64,000 nt of DNA from Nitrospirillum viridazoti CBAmc (lineage in GTDB: Bacteria > Pseudomonadota > Alphaproteobacteria > Azospirillales > Azospirillaceae): positions 186,001 to 250,000 of the forward strand of contig NZ_CP022110.1 in NCBI RefSeq assembly GCF_000730165.1. The letters are read 5' to 3'. The notes beneath the pieces are model-generated. The model made no database searches and had not been told where the DNA came from. It saw only the letters and a program-made list of their open reading frames with translations. Below, piece by piece: positions 15,497 through 24,604 of the stretch (positions are counted from its first letter, which is position 1; every line of letters starts with the position of its first letter). Both the position numbers and the translations under genes were made by a program.

Positions 15497-16207
15497 ATGA
15501 TAGACCTGTTGGGTTTCGGTGCGCGGGGCTGGGGGCTGCAGCTGCTGCAGGGCATGGGGATGACCCTGCTGGTGGCGGTGTCGGCCTATCTGTGGGGCTT
15601 GGGCCTGGGTGGGGCGGCGGCGGCCTTGAAGCTGTCGGGCCATCGGGGCGGCCGGGTCGCGGCCGACGCCTACACCACCATCGTGCGCGGCGTGCCCTCG
15701 CTGCTGGTCATCTACCTGCTGTTTTTCGGCGGCAACAGCGCGGCCACCTGGGTCGTCAGCCTGCTGGGCTTCAACGGGCCGGTGGAACTGTCGGCCCTGC
15801 CCGTGGGCATCCTGGCGGTGGGGACGGTGTCCGGCGCCTATTCCGCCGAGGTGCTGCGCGGCGGCGCCCTGGCCGTACCCCATGGCCAGGTTGAGGCCGC
15901 CAAGGCCTTGGGCATGAACCGATGGCTCACCTTCCGCCGCGTCATGCTGCCCCAGACCCTGCGCTATGCCCTGCCCGGCCTGGGCAACGTCTGGCAACTC
16001 ACCCTGAAGGACACCTCGCTGGTCTCCGTGGTGGCCTTGGTGGAGCTGATGCGCGTGGCCTATCTGGCCCAGGGCGCCACCCGCCAGCCCTTCCTGTTCT
16101 TCACCACCGCCGGCCTGCTGTACCTGGCCATGGCCGGCCTGTCCGGCCGCCTGTTCGCCCGGGCCGAACTGTGGGCCGGGCGTGGCGTGCGGAGGGCCGC
16201 CCGATGA
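15497..16207 (+). CDS. Polar amino-acid ABC transporter permease (HisQ-like)
   Basis: A 236-residue inner-membrane permease with about five membrane segments, starting with an amphipathic LLGFGARGWGLQLLQGMGMT stretch. The cytosolic EAA loop that docks the ATPase is VPHGQVEAAKALGMNRWLTF (about 128-147), followed by LPQTLRYALPGLGNVW. It forms a heterodimer with the next gene product. The stop overlaps the downstream ATG as ATGA. Its start lies 13 bp after the last repeat, so the repeat tail sequence CTGAGGA forms part of the ribosome-site region. Confidence 0.92.
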   Translation: MIDLLGFGARGWGLQLLQGMGMTLLVAVSAYLWGLGLGGAAAALKLSGHRGGRVAADAYTTIVRGVPSLLVIYLLFFGGNSAATWVVSLLGFNGPVELSALPVGILAVGTVSGAYSAEVLRGGALAVPHGQVEAAKALGMNRWLTFRRVMLPQTLRYALPGLGNVWQLTLKDTSLVSVVALVELMRVAYLAQGATRQPFLFFTTAGLLYLAMAGLSGRLFARAELWAGRGVRRAAR

Positions 16208-16893
16208 ACTCCCCCCTCGTCACCGCCCTGATGGCGGCCCTGCCGCAGTTCGTCACCGGCACCTGGCTGACAGTGCAACTGGTGGCCCTGTCGCTGCTGT
16301 TGGGGCTGTTGCTGGCCACGCTGGTGGCCGTGATGCGCCTGTCGCACCTGGCGCCCCTGTCGTGGGTGGCGCGCGGCTATATCTACGTCTTCCGCTCCAC
16401 GCCCCTGCTGGTGCAGATCTTCCTGATCTATTACGGCCTGGGCCAGTTCGACGCCGTGCGCCAGAGCGTGCTGTGGCCCCTGCTGCGGGAACCGTACTGG
16501 TGCGCCATCATCGCCTTCGTGCTGAACACCGGCGCCTACACGGCGGAGATCATGCGCGGCGGTATCGAGGCCGTACCCCATGGCCAAGTGGAGGCCGCGA
16601 AGGCCTGCGGCATGGGCGGCGGCCTGCTGTTCCGCCGCATCATCCTGCCCCAGGCCTTCCGCCTGGCGCTGCCGGCCTACGGTAATGAGATCATCCTGAT
16701 GCTGCAGGGCAGCGCGCTCGCCAGCACCATCACGCTGATGGAACTGACGGGCGTGGCCAAGGCCATCGCCGCCCGCACCTTCCAGCCCATCGAGGTGTTC
16801 TGCCTGGCCGGCGCCGTATACCTGGGGATGAGTTTCCTCATCACCCGGGGTGTTCAGTTGGCGGAGAGGCGGCTGACGCCGGTAAAAAGGTAA
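16204..16893 (+). CDS. Polar amino-acid ABC transporter permease (HisM-like)
   Basis: A 229-residue inner-membrane permease, translationally coupled (ATGA) to the preceding permease. It contains the HisM-type YIYVFRSTPLLVQIFLIYYG segment, the EAA loop VPHGQVEAAKACGMGGGLLF, and LPQAFRLALPAYGNEIILML. With the ATPase, binding protein and HisQ-like partner it makes a complete type I importer, probably for basic or other polar amino acids. The frame opens further upstream but only inside the preceding gene, so the ATG at 16204 is used. Confidence 0.93.
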   Translation: MNSPLVTALMAALPQFVTGTWLTVQLVALSLLLGLLLATLVAVMRLSHLAPLSWVARGYIYVFRSTPLLVQIFLIYYGLGQFDAVRQSVLWPLLREPYWCAIIAFVLNTGAYTAEIMRGGIEAVPHGQVEAAKACGMGGGLLFRRIILPQAFRLALPAYGNEIILMLQGSALASTITLMELTGVAKAIAARTFQPIEVFCLAGAVYLGMSFLITRGVQLAERRLTPVKR

Positions 16894-16980
16894 TAGGAAC
16901 GCGGAGCGTCAGGTCTATGCCGTCGCACCTTGGACAATTTTGTCCGTTTCCCCTTGAGTTGGCGCGGGATTGCTCTGCAT

Positions 16981-17004
16981 AAAGGCGGAAATCCCTCCGC
17001 CTTT
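16981..17004. terminator. Hairpin between permease operon and pagL-like gene
   Basis: AAAGGCGGA (16981-16989) pairs with TCCGCCTTT (16996-17004) around a 6-nt loop, 88 bp after the permease stop and 18 bp before the next start. The pairing is perfect but no long T-run follows. It could end the transporter transcript or act in the leader of the downstream gene. Confidence 0.5.
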
Positions 17005-17022
17005 ACTCTCCCAAGCAGGATC

Positions 17023-17670
17023 ATGACGAAGACCCATCGCAAGGCCCTGCGCGGCCGTGGTTTGCGCGCCGCCACCTCCCTGTTGGCCCGGTCCCTGTTG
17101 GCCCCGGCCCTGTTGACCGGCGCCTTGGCGGGTATCGCCGCCCCGGCCCTGGCCGCCGACCGGGATCCCGACCTGCTGGCCCTGGGCGTCGGCATCTATG
17201 ACCAGTCCTGGATCGATCCGCCCGCCTTCTTCCAGGTGGACGCCGACACCCCCCACGACCGCACCCAGTTCGTCACCGCCGAATACCGCTTCGGCTGGTC
17301 GCTGGTGAAGGTGGACGATTGGTTCGCCATCAAGCCGCTGGTGGGTGTGATCCAGACCTTCAAGGGCAGCTTCTACGGCTATGGCGGCCTGCAGGCCGAT
17401 TTCACCTGGGGCCCGTTCTTCATCACCCCCAGTGCGGCCGCCGGCTACTACGCCCATGGCGACGGTAAGGACATGGGCTACCCCCTGGAATTCCGCACGC
17501 AGATCGAGACGGGCTACCGTTTCAGCAACGGCGACCGCTTCTCCATCGCCCTCAGCCACATCTCCAACGCCGAGTTGGGCAAGACCGTCACCATTCCCGG
17601 CACGCCGCGCACCCGCACGGTCAACCCGGGTGCCAACAACCTGGTGGCCTACTACAGCTTCGCCCTCTGA
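17023..17670 (+). CDS. PagL-like acyloxyacyl hydrolase / lipid A 3-O-deacylase family protein
   Basis: A 215-residue outer-membrane beta-barrel candidate. An Arg-rich N-terminus and hydrophobic core ending APALA-AD (about 1-45) form a signal peptide. The rest alternates like beta strands and ends with a C-terminal aromatic-rich strand, VAYYSFAL. The ALSHISNAELG motif (His179, Ser181) matches the His-x-Ser-Asn of PagL, which removes the 3-O acyl chain of lipid A. The equivalent of the third catalytic residue (Glu) appears as Asn in NPGANNL, so activity is uncertain. Confidence 0.75.
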   Translation: MTKTHRKALRGRGLRAATSLLARSLLAPALLTGALAGIAAPALAADRDPDLLALGVGIYDQSWIDPPAFFQVDADTPHDRTQFVTAEYRFGWSLVKVDDWFAIKPLVGVIQTFKGSFYGYGGLQADFTWGPFFITPSAAAGYYAHGDGKDMGYPLEFRTQIETGYRFSNGDRFSIALSHISNAELGKTVTIPGTPRTRTVNPGANNLVAYYSFAL

Positions 17671-17743
17671 TTCTGATCAATGGGTGGTGAGGGGCGCGGC
17701 GCGGAAGGGGCACTTCCGCGCCGCTTTCCTTTGGGTGGCGGGG

Positions 17744-18079
17744 TTATGAGGCCGGGAAGATGGTGATGTACTGAATTTGCGGTTCCGAGCCGCATCCCGT
17801 TGTCTGGTTCGTGTCGTAGGTGATCTCCACCTGCAGGCCCGTTGTCAGTGCGGTCAGAGTCGTTGCCAGGATGCCGTCATCCTTACCGGTATCCGGGATG
17901 CGGAAATTGAGGGTTCCCCCGTCTGAAAGCCGTTTCAGTTGCACTATGCGGCAAGCCGGATACATGTGGCCCTGCGTGAACATGATTTTTCCGCGCACCG
18001 TGAACACGTCCGCGTGCGCGATGTTCACCGTGGCGCAGGCCAGCGTCAGGGCGGCCGCGAGCGTTCTTCCTTTAAGCAT
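17744..18079 (-). CDS. Hypothetical secreted protein
   Basis: A 111-residue protein starting at 18079 behind a GGGGAATA ribosome site. Residues 1-23 (MLKGRTLAAALTLACATVNI plus AHA) form a clear signal peptide. The mature part, about 88 residues, has two cysteines (TMYPACRIV-type and TTGCGSE regions) that could form a disulphide. No family is recognised. The longer upstream frame runs through the tRNA-Ala gene and is not coding. Base composition is lower in G+C than the neighbours, consistent with an acquired or fast-evolving gene. Confidence 0.65.
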   Translation of the reverse strand: MLKGRTLAAALTLACATVNIAHADVFTVRGKIMFTQGHMYPACRIVQLKRLSDGGTLNFRIPDTGKDDGILATTLTALTTGLQVEITYDTNQTTGCGSEPQIQYITIFPAS

Positions 18080-18239
18080 GTATTCCCCATCGTTACGATC
18101 AACGCGCATGCCCAAATTGGCTGTGCCCTTTGGGCGTAGCGGAAAACGAAAATGCCGCTTCCGGGCCGGAAATGCACGAAGTACAACACACGAATTAATC
18201 GTGTATTTGAATAAGCGCACCGTGAAGGGGGAGGGGATT

Positions 18240-18315
18240 TGGTGGAGCCGAGGAGGATCGAACTCCCGACCTACGCATTGCGAACGCGTCGCTCTCCCAG
18301 CTGAGCTACGGCCCC
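18240..18315 (-). tRNA. tRNA-Ala (anticodon CGC)
   Basis: A 76-nt cloverleaf on the minus strand including an encoded CCA. The acceptor stem GGGGCCG pairs with CGGCTCC and has the G3:U70 pair that identifies tRNA-Ala. The D-arm is GCTC-AGCTGGGA-GAGC, the anticodon arm ACGCG-TTCGCAA-TGCGT with anticodon CGC (reads GCG), and the T-arm GGGAG-TTCGATC-CTCCT. The discriminator base is A. Confidence 0.95.
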
Positions 18316-18569
18316 ACACTCAAATCCGGCGGCGGGCATAGTCCCGGGCGCCTGAAGTGGGCGGGATAATGCTCAGGGCGACCGGGCATGTCAAGCGGCC
18401 ATTCCGCGAAAAGAACGGAATGCGGGGCATGCGGGGGCCGGGGTGCTTCCGGTGGTGGGGCCGCTTGGGGATGGGCGCACATGTCCAGTGCGGGCCCGCG
18501 CTGGACAAGGGGGCGCCCCGCCCGTAGGGTGGCGCCCATGCCGTTGAAACCATTGGGGACGGACCTGCT

Positions 18570-18878
18570 ATGGATCCTTTGATCCGCACCATCCTGGAAC
18601 TGCTGCTCGTGGTTCTGAACCTGGCCTGGTGGGTGCTGATGATCAGCGCCATCCTGAGCTGGCTGGTGTTCTTCGGGGTGATCAACACCCGCAACCGCTT
18701 CGTCGCCACCCTGATGGACATCACCTACCGCCTGACGGAACCGCTGCTGCGTCCCATCCGCAACGTCGTGCCCAACCTGGGTGGCGTGGACATCTCCTTC
18801 ATCGTGCTGATGCTGATCATCTGGGCGCTGGAACGGCTGATCCAGAACTACATGTTCAGTTCCCTGATGTTCCGCTAA
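18570..18878 (+). CDS. yggT: YggT family membrane protein
   Basis: A 102-residue protein with two hydrophobic segments (about 8-35 and 70-95) and the family motif LTEPLLRPIRNVVPNLGGVD between them. YggT proteins are inner-membrane proteins, often next to a DUF167 gene as here; roles in cell division and osmotic tolerance have been suggested. The ATG at 18570 begins MDPLIRTILELLLVV. It is followed 4 bp later by the DUF167 gene. Confidence 0.9.
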   Translation: MDPLIRTILELLLVVLNLAWWVLMISAILSWLVFFGVINTRNRFVATLMDITYRLTEPLLRPIRNVVPNLGGVDISFIVLMLIIWALERLIQNYMFSSLMFR

Positions 18879-18882
18879 AGCG

Positions 18883-19206
18883 GTGGCCGAGGGGAAAACG
18901 ACCGCCGAGGTGATCCCCGGCGGGGTGCGCGTGTACTTGCGCGTCACCCCCCGCGCCTCCCGCACCGCCATCCAGGGCCTCATGGAGGGGCCGGAGGGCC
19001 GCCAGCTGCTGAAGGTGGCCGTCACCACCGTGCCCGAGGACGGCAAGGCCAACGAGGCCGTGCTGAAGCTGCTGTCCAAGACCTGGCGCGTCCCCAAATC
19101 CAGCCTCACCATCGTCGCCGGCCTGACCGACCGCAACAAAGTGGTGGAGGTGGCGGGGGAGGCGGACGGGCTGCTGGCCATGGTGCGCGCGTCCTGGCAA
19201 GGCTGA
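18883..19206 (+). CDS. DUF167 (YggU) family protein
   Basis: A 107-residue protein from a GTG at 18883, 4 bp after yggT. The DUF167 core is visible: VYLRVTPRASRTAI, VAVTTVPEDGKANEAVLKLL and WRVPKSSLTIVAGLTDRNK. The family is small, cytosolic and widely conserved, without an established biochemical function. The yggT-DUF167 pairing is common in proteobacteria and suggests a shared operon. Confidence 0.9.
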   Translation: MAEGKTTAEVIPGGVRVYLRVTPRASRTAIQGLMEGPEGRQLLKVAVTTVPEDGKANEAVLKLLSKTWRVPKSSLTIVAGLTDRNKVVEVAGEADGLLAMVRASWQG

Positions 19207-19292
19207 TCGGCGCGTCATTGGCGGCCGCGCCCCTCACGCTATCGCCGCCCCCCTGGCTGGAGTAGGATCAGGTTTCCCAACAGCGAGGCCCC

Positions 19293-19508
19293 ATGCCACC
19301 CCCGAAGAAGCCGGCTCCCCAGGCCAAGCTCAGCGCCATGGACCAGATGATCGCCGACTGCGTCAGGAAGGCCAAGGCGCGTAAGCGATCTGGCCAGACG
19401 GACAAGGAGTGGCGGGCCAAATACGCCGCGTCGCTCAAGGGCGGGGACGACGGGGCGGCCCCGATGAGCGAAACGCCCTTCGCTGGGGACGCGTTCAAGA
19501 AGAAATAG
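19293..19508 (+). CDS. Hypothetical small basic protein
   Basis: A 71-residue Lys/Ala/Pro-rich protein starting at 19293 (MPPPKKPAPQAKLSAMDQM) after a GCGAGG ribosome-like stretch. It has no membrane segment; the middle is charged and probably helical (RKAKARKRSGQTDKEWRAKYA) and the C-terminus ends in three Lys. No family is recognised. It lies on the same strand 86 bp after the DUF167 gene. Confidence 0.5.
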   Translation: MPPPKKPAPQAKLSAMDQMIADCVRKAKARKRSGQTDKEWRAKYAASLKGGDDGAAPMSETPFAGDAFKKK

Positions 19509-19548
19509 AGGCGGCCGGGCCGAGGAAATTTCCCAAAAAAAGCCCCGC

Positions 19549-19567
19549 CCGGCTCACAGAGCCGGCG
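19549..19567. terminator. Hairpin after the 71-residue gene
   Basis: CCGGCTC-ACA-GAGCCGG forms a tight perfect hairpin about 40 bp after the small gene. It is preceded by AAAAAAAGCCCCGCCC on the left, and a similar A-run plus GCCCCGCCC occurs at the argG terminator. No T-run follows it on the plus strand; on the minus strand the A-run becomes a T-run, so it may terminate minus-strand transcription. Confidence 0.45.
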
Positions 19568-19690
19568 CGCGGAGTGACTTGCCGGTGCCCGATCGGCTCT
19601 CTGATGAAGTCTGCCATCCGCCCAAGCTCCTTCCCGGCATCGCTGATCGCAACAAGCTGCTTGGGCGGACGCGTTGCTGATGCGTGTCCG

Positions 19691-20077
19691 TCAAGGGTAC
19701 AGGGCGGCGCTCAGGGCAATGGAAAGGGCGAAGCTCAAGCACCAGAGCCAGGCTGCGGTTCGCGGGAGTCCCAGACAGGTCGCCCGCCGCCAGAGATAAG
19801 ACGGGGGGAGAAACACCCACAGGGCCGTGAAGTTTCGGCCCGCCTTGTCCAACGCGGTGCGAATGACGCGCCGGTCCAGACCGGCCAGGACAATATAGAC
19901 GAAGAACGACGCCAAATTGGCGATCTGAAGGGCGTCCTTGGGTCCAAGGCCGGGATGGTGGATCAGGGCTTGCTCCAGGGCGGTGGCGATCAGGGGAATA
20001 ACGGCGAAACCATAGGCGAAGACATTAACCGCCGGCCCCGGGGACGGGGCGGATGGTAGGGACTGTCCCATCGTCAT
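19691..20077 (-). CDS. Hypothetical membrane protein
   Basis: A 128-residue protein with about three hydrophobic segments (FAYGFAVIPLIATALEQAL, FFVYIVLAGLDR, and AWLWCLSFALSIALSAAL at the C-terminus) separated by short charged loops. No family is recognised. It is a single gene between the hairpin at 19549 and the argG terminator, on the same strand as argG but beyond that terminator, so it is probably expressed on its own. Confidence 0.6.
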   Translation of the reverse strand: MTMGQSLPSAPSPGPAVNVFAYGFAVIPLIATALEQALIHHPGLGPKDALQIANLASFFVYIVLAGLDRRVIRTALDKAGRNFTALWVFLPPSYLWRRATCLGLPRTAAWLWCLSFALSIALSAALYP

Positions 20078-20148
20078 CGTTGTTCAACCCGTGCCGTATG
20101 CACCAGGAACGATAATACGCCAACGCGGTGGTAAAAGCGCCCAACAAA

Positions 20149-20180
20149 AAAGCCCCGCCCGGTTTCCCGGACGGGGCTTT
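20149..20180 (-). terminator. argG rho-independent terminator
   Basis: AAAGCCCCG and CCGG segments (20149-20162) pair with CCGGACGGGGCTTT (20167-20180), 25 bp after the argG stop. On the minus strand the stem is followed by TTTTTTG, a good intrinsic terminator. Confidence 0.85.
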
Positions 20181-20204
20181 CCTGAAAGCGGCGGATAAGG
20201 CCGC

Positions 20205-21416
<1,212 letters not shown>

Positions 21417-21569
21417 GACTGTACGCCCGCTAAAGGTCAGGGTGGAATGCGTCCGGACGTTATCCCCCGGCCGCCCGCCTGGCAAGATTAGTGCGCCTGC
21501 CGCGACCGCATCCCCCGCCTTCATGGGCGTGGGAGCTATGACATTTTCGACCCGCCAGGCCTTTGAGTG

Positions 21570-21794
21570 TCACGCCTTCTGCCGGGGCCAGCGCGTGTAG
21601 GCCAGGTACCACAGGGCGGGCACGCCCAGGACGGGGAAGTAGAGCAGCAGCGCCCAGTAGGGGTTGCGGCCCACCTTGGCCAGCACCAGGCCGGCGGCAC
21701 AGACGGCGATGGTGGCCAGGATGACGACGATCAGCAGGGCGGCCCAGTTGGGCAGCAGCAGGCCGAGGGCGGGGGCGTAGGCCAGGGGCAGCAT
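21570..21794 (-). CDS. Hypothetical small membrane protein
   Basis: A 74-residue protein with two long hydrophobic stretches (LLPNWAALLIVVILATIAVC and NPYWALLLYFPVLGVPALWY) that would span the membrane twice. Its start is 6 bp after the stop of another small membrane protein gene (21801-22073), so the two form a small operon. No function is recognised. Confidence 0.65.
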   Translation of the reverse strand: MLPLAYAPALGLLLPNWAALLIVVILATIAVCAAGLVLAKVGRNPYWALLLYFPVLGVPALWYLAYTRWPRQKA

Positions 21795-21800
21795 GGGCGC

Positions 21801-22073
21801 TTACTCCGACGCGGCGGCCTGGGCGGCCGCCCGCTCGCGCTTCAGGCGTTCGCGCGGGTGCATCTTGGGTTGACGAACGGGCAGGACGGGCCAGGGTGTC
21901 TTGGCCAGCAGCACCAGGAAGATGACGGGGCCCAGCAGCGGCAGGGCCAGCCACAGGGGCCAGCGGCGGGGCAGGCCGGCGCGGATGACCAGCCGGTGGG
22001 CCGGCCACAGCAGCAGGGCCGTGACCCCGAGGTGGATCAGCAGGCTGTTGACGAGATCGGTACCGAGATCCAA
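21801..22073 (-). CDS. Hypothetical small membrane protein
   Basis: A 90-residue protein with two hydrophobic segments (VNSLLIHLGVTALLLWPAH and LWLALPLLGPVIFLVLLA) and a basic, Arg/Lys-rich C-terminus ending in an Ala-rich tail. It lies 6 bp upstream of the 74-residue membrane protein gene on the same strand; the two products may work together. No family is recognised. Confidence 0.65.
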   Translation of the reverse strand: MDLGTDLVNSLLIHLGVTALLLWPAHRLVIRAGLPRRWPLWLALPLLGPVIFLVLLAKTPWPVLPVRQPKMHPRERLKRERAAAQAAASE

Positions 22074-22219
22074 AGCGCGCGTCCCCCACGGTCCTTATGG
22101 GCCGGATGATAGCAAAGCGCGGCAGGGATTACAGGGGCTGGTGTCACCCGCGCCTTGAGGTGGCTCAGGCGCCGGGACGGAAAGCGCCCCCAGAGCGGCA
22201 TGATCCCCATGCCGCTGTA

Positions 22220-22318
22220 GACCGCGACTGCGGTCGCCGGACCTTTTCGGGAAGCGTCAGCGGACTGAAAAGGGAGGATGAGCCAAGCGGCCGGATGGCC
22301 GCGCCCGGCGTCTGAGGG
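22220..22318 (+). repeat. Three-hairpin intergenic repeat, locus 3
   Basis: A 99-bp copy with hairpins GACCGC-GACT-GCGGTC, CCTTTTC/GAAAAGG, and GCGGCC-GGAT-GGCCGC. All three stems differ in sequence from locus 1 yet pair perfectly. The copy ends CTGAGGG, 5 bp from the last base of rlmN (22324, minus strand). Confidence 0.88.
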
Positions 22319-22323
22319 AACCC

Positions 22324-23538
22324 TTAAAGAGTCCCCGTCGCGGCCAGCACGGCTTCCTTTTCCGCCACCTGGGCGGCGTACTCGGCCTGCAGGGCCTTGT
22401 GCGCCTCCAGGGCCGCGATACGGGCCTGGGCGGTGGGCTTGGTGCTCTCGCTCTTCAGCTGGCCGCAGGCGGCTAGGATGTCGCGGCCGCGCGGGGTGCG
22501 CACGGGCGAGGCGTAGCCGGCGTTGTTCACGAAGTCCGCGAACTTGGTGATCTGCTCATCGGTCGAGCACTCGAAGGGCGCGCCCGGCCAATAGTTGAAG
22601 GGAATCAGGTTGATCTTGGCCGGGATGCCGCGCAGCAGGCGCACCAGCTCGCGCGCGTCGGCCAGGCTGTCGTTCACGCCCTTCAGCATGACGTATTCGA
22701 AGGTGATGCGGCGCGCGTTGCTCAGGCCGGGATAGTCCCGGCACGCCTGCATCAGTTCCTTGATGGGGTACTTGCGGTTCAGCGGCACGATGCGGTCGCG
22801 CAGCTCGTCATTCACCGCGTGCAGGCTGACGGCCAGGTTCACGCCCAGCTCATCGCCGCACTGGCGCATCATGGGCACGACGCCGGAGGTGGACAGGGTG
22901 ATGCGCCGCTTGGAAATGGCGATGCCCTCGCCATCCATGACGATCTTCAGCGCCTTGGCGACGTTGGCGTAATTGAACAGCGGCTCACCCATGCCCATCA
23001 TGACGATGTTGCTCAGCATGCGCCCGTCGGGCGGGGCCGGCCATTCGTCCAGGTGGTCGCGCGCCAGCATGACCTGGCCCACGATCTCGGTGGCGTCCAG
23101 GTTGCGCACCAGGCGCTGGGTGCCGGTGTGGCAGAAGCGGCAGGTCAGGGTGCAGCCCACCTGGGAGGAGACGCAGAGCGTGCCGCGGTCTTCCTCGGGA
23201 ATGTGGACGGTCTCGATCTCCTGGCCGTCGGGCATGCGGGCCAGCCACTTGCGCGTGCCGTCCTCGCTCTTCAGGTCCTTTACCGCCGTGGGCCGGTCGA
23301 TGACGTAAAGGTCTGCCAGCTTCTCGCGCACCGGCTTGGCCAGCGTGCTCATCACCGCGAAATCGGTGGCGCCGCGATGGTAGATCCAGTGCCACAGCTG
23401 GCGCGCGCGAAAGCGCTCCAGCCCGGCCTTCGCGACCTCAGCTTCCAGATCGTCCCGCGAGAGGCCGACCAGGTTCACCCGCCCGTCCGCCCGAGGAGGC
23501 GGCGGGGCGAATTCCTTCATGTGATTTTCCACGCCCAT
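22324..23538 (-). CDS. rlmN: 23S rRNA/tRNA adenine-C2 methyltransferase RlmN
   Basis: A 404-residue radical-SAM enzyme that methylates C2 of A2503 in 23S rRNA and A37 in some tRNAs. The radical-SAM cysteines are in [10 protein letters not shown], preceded by [49 protein letters not shown] and [12 protein letters not shown] are family blocks, and the C-terminal [12 protein letters not shown] carries the methyl-accepting Cys. An in-frame ATG at 23520 (MKEF) is an alternative start. The stop faces a structured repeat. Confidence 0.96.
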   Translation of the reverse strand: MGVENHMKEFAPPPPRADGRVNLVGLSRDDLEAEVAKAGLERFRARQLWHWIYHRGATDFAVMSTLAKPVREKLADLYVIDRPTAVKDLKSEDGTRKWLARMPDGQEIETVHIPEEDRGTLCVSSQVGCTLTCRFCHTGTQRLVRNLDATEIVGQVMLARDHLDEWPAPPDGRMLSNIVMMGMGEPLFNYANVAKALKIVMDGEGIAISKRRITLSTSGVVPMMRQCGDELGVNLAVSLHAVNDELRDRIVPLNRKYPIKELMQACRDYPGLSNARRITFEYVMLKGVNDSLADARELVRLLRGIPAKINLIPFNYWPGAPFECSTDEQITKFADFVNNAGYASPVRTPRGRDILAACGQLKSESTKPTAQARIAALEAHKALQAEYAAQVAEKEAVLAATGTL

Positions 23539-23671
23539 GGCGGCGATAGATGGGGCAGATCGGCCCCCGAGTCAAAGGGGGGACTCGGGAAAAATGCGCG
23601 GGGCGGGGTTGCGTACGGGGTCAGACGCCGCTATCGCGGGTGGGGAACATAAGATCTGGGGGGCAAGGGCC

Positions 23672-24478
23672 ATGATCCTGCATCAGGTGACGGCGGTGGA
23701 CGGGACCCTGCTGGCGGTGGCGGAGGGCGGCGTGCCCGGGGGCAGGCCCATCCTGTTCCTGCATGGTTTCGGCCAGAGCCATCGCGCCTTCCGCGCCCAG
23801 TTCGACGGTCCCCTGGCGGCGGAGTTCCGCCTCCTGGCGCTGGACCTGCGGGGGCATGGCCGGTCCGGCCGGCCGCAGGATCCGGCCGCCTACGGCGACG
23901 GCCCCCACTGGGGCGGCGATGTCATGGCTGTGCGCCGCGCCCTGGGCTTGGCGGATGTGATCCTGGTGGGCTGGTCCTACGGCGGTGCCATCCTGGCCGA
24001 CCATGTGGCGGCGTATGGGACGGAAGGCATTGCCGGCGCGGTTTTCGTCGGGGCCTGCCCGCGCCTGGGCAAGGCGGCCGCTTCTTATCTGGGGCCCGCC
24101 GCCAAGGCCCATTTTCCGCCCATTCTGTCCGATGACCTGGCAGCACAAGAGGCCGGCGCCCGCGCGTTGGCTGAGGCCCTTGGCGAGCGGAATGAGGCAG
24201 ATGCGGCCGTGGCCGATACCCTGTCGGTACCCCTGGCGGCGCGGCGGGCGATGATGCGCCGCCAGATGGATGGCGCCGCCCTGGCGGCGTTCGACCGTCC
24301 AGCCCTGGTGGTCCATGGCCGGGCGGACCCGGTGATCCTGCCCACCATGGCCGGTTGGCTGGCGGAAACCCTGCCGCAGGCGCAGGTGCATCTGTACGAT
24401 GGCATCGGGCACGCCCCCTTCATCGAGGCGCCCCTGCGCTTCGACGCCGACCTGGCCGCCTTTGCGCGCTGGGTCTAA
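23672..24478 (+). CDS. Alpha/beta hydrolase
   Basis: A 268-residue alpha/beta-fold hydrolase. It has the oxyanion segment LFLHGFGQSHRAF, the strand-helix RLLALDLRGHGRSGRP, the nucleophile elbow VGWSYGGAIL (Ser), an acidic residue in HGRADPVI and the catalytic His in GIGHAPFIEAP, so the triad is complete. The substrate is unknown. The ATG at 23672 is chosen since the upstream frame overlaps the rlmN start and lacks family character. It is convergent with the FNR-type gene, with a repeat between. Confidence 0.9.
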   Translation: MILHQVTAVDGTLLAVAEGGVPGGRPILFLHGFGQSHRAFRAQFDGPLAAEFRLLALDLRGHGRSGRPQDPAAYGDGPHWGGDVMAVRRALGLADVILVGWSYGGAILADHVAAYGTEGIAGAVFVGACPRLGKAAASYLGPAAKAHFPPILSDDLAAQEAGARALAEALGERNEADAAVADTLSVPLAARRAMMRRQMDGAALAAFDRPALVVHGRADPVILPTMAGWLAETLPQAQVHLYDGIGHAPFIEAPLRFDADLAAFARWV

Positions 24479-24495
24479 GACCACACAGACCTATA

Positions 24496-24594
24496 GCCCG
24501 CGACTGCGGGCGCCGGAGATTTCCGGGGAACGCAGTGGACTGAGAATCGAGGACAAGGCAAGGCCACGGATGTGGCCGCCCGCCGCCTGAGGGG
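24496..24594 (+). repeat. Three-hairpin intergenic repeat, locus 4
   Basis: A 99-bp copy between two convergent genes. Hairpin 1 is GCCCGC-GACT-GCGGGC and hairpin 3 GGCCAC-GGAT-GTGGCC, both perfect with stems unlike the other copies. The middle arms, GATTTCC and GAGAATC, pair only partly. The tail CTGAGGGG lies 10 bp from the last base of the FNR-type gene (24605, minus strand). Confidence 0.85.
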
Positions 24595-24604
24595 AAAATA
24601 TAAA

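Noticed and set aside
13890-15997. Long minus-strand frames with a repeated Pro/Arg/Ser-rich sequence
   Set aside because: They translate the tandem three-hairpin repeat and the antisense of the permease; the periodic protein merely reflects the DNA repeat, and there is no ribosome site or family match.
18079-18319. N-terminal extension of the secreted protein gene to 18319
   Set aside because: It would run through the tRNA-Ala gene; the signal peptide and ribosome site at 18079 give the real start.
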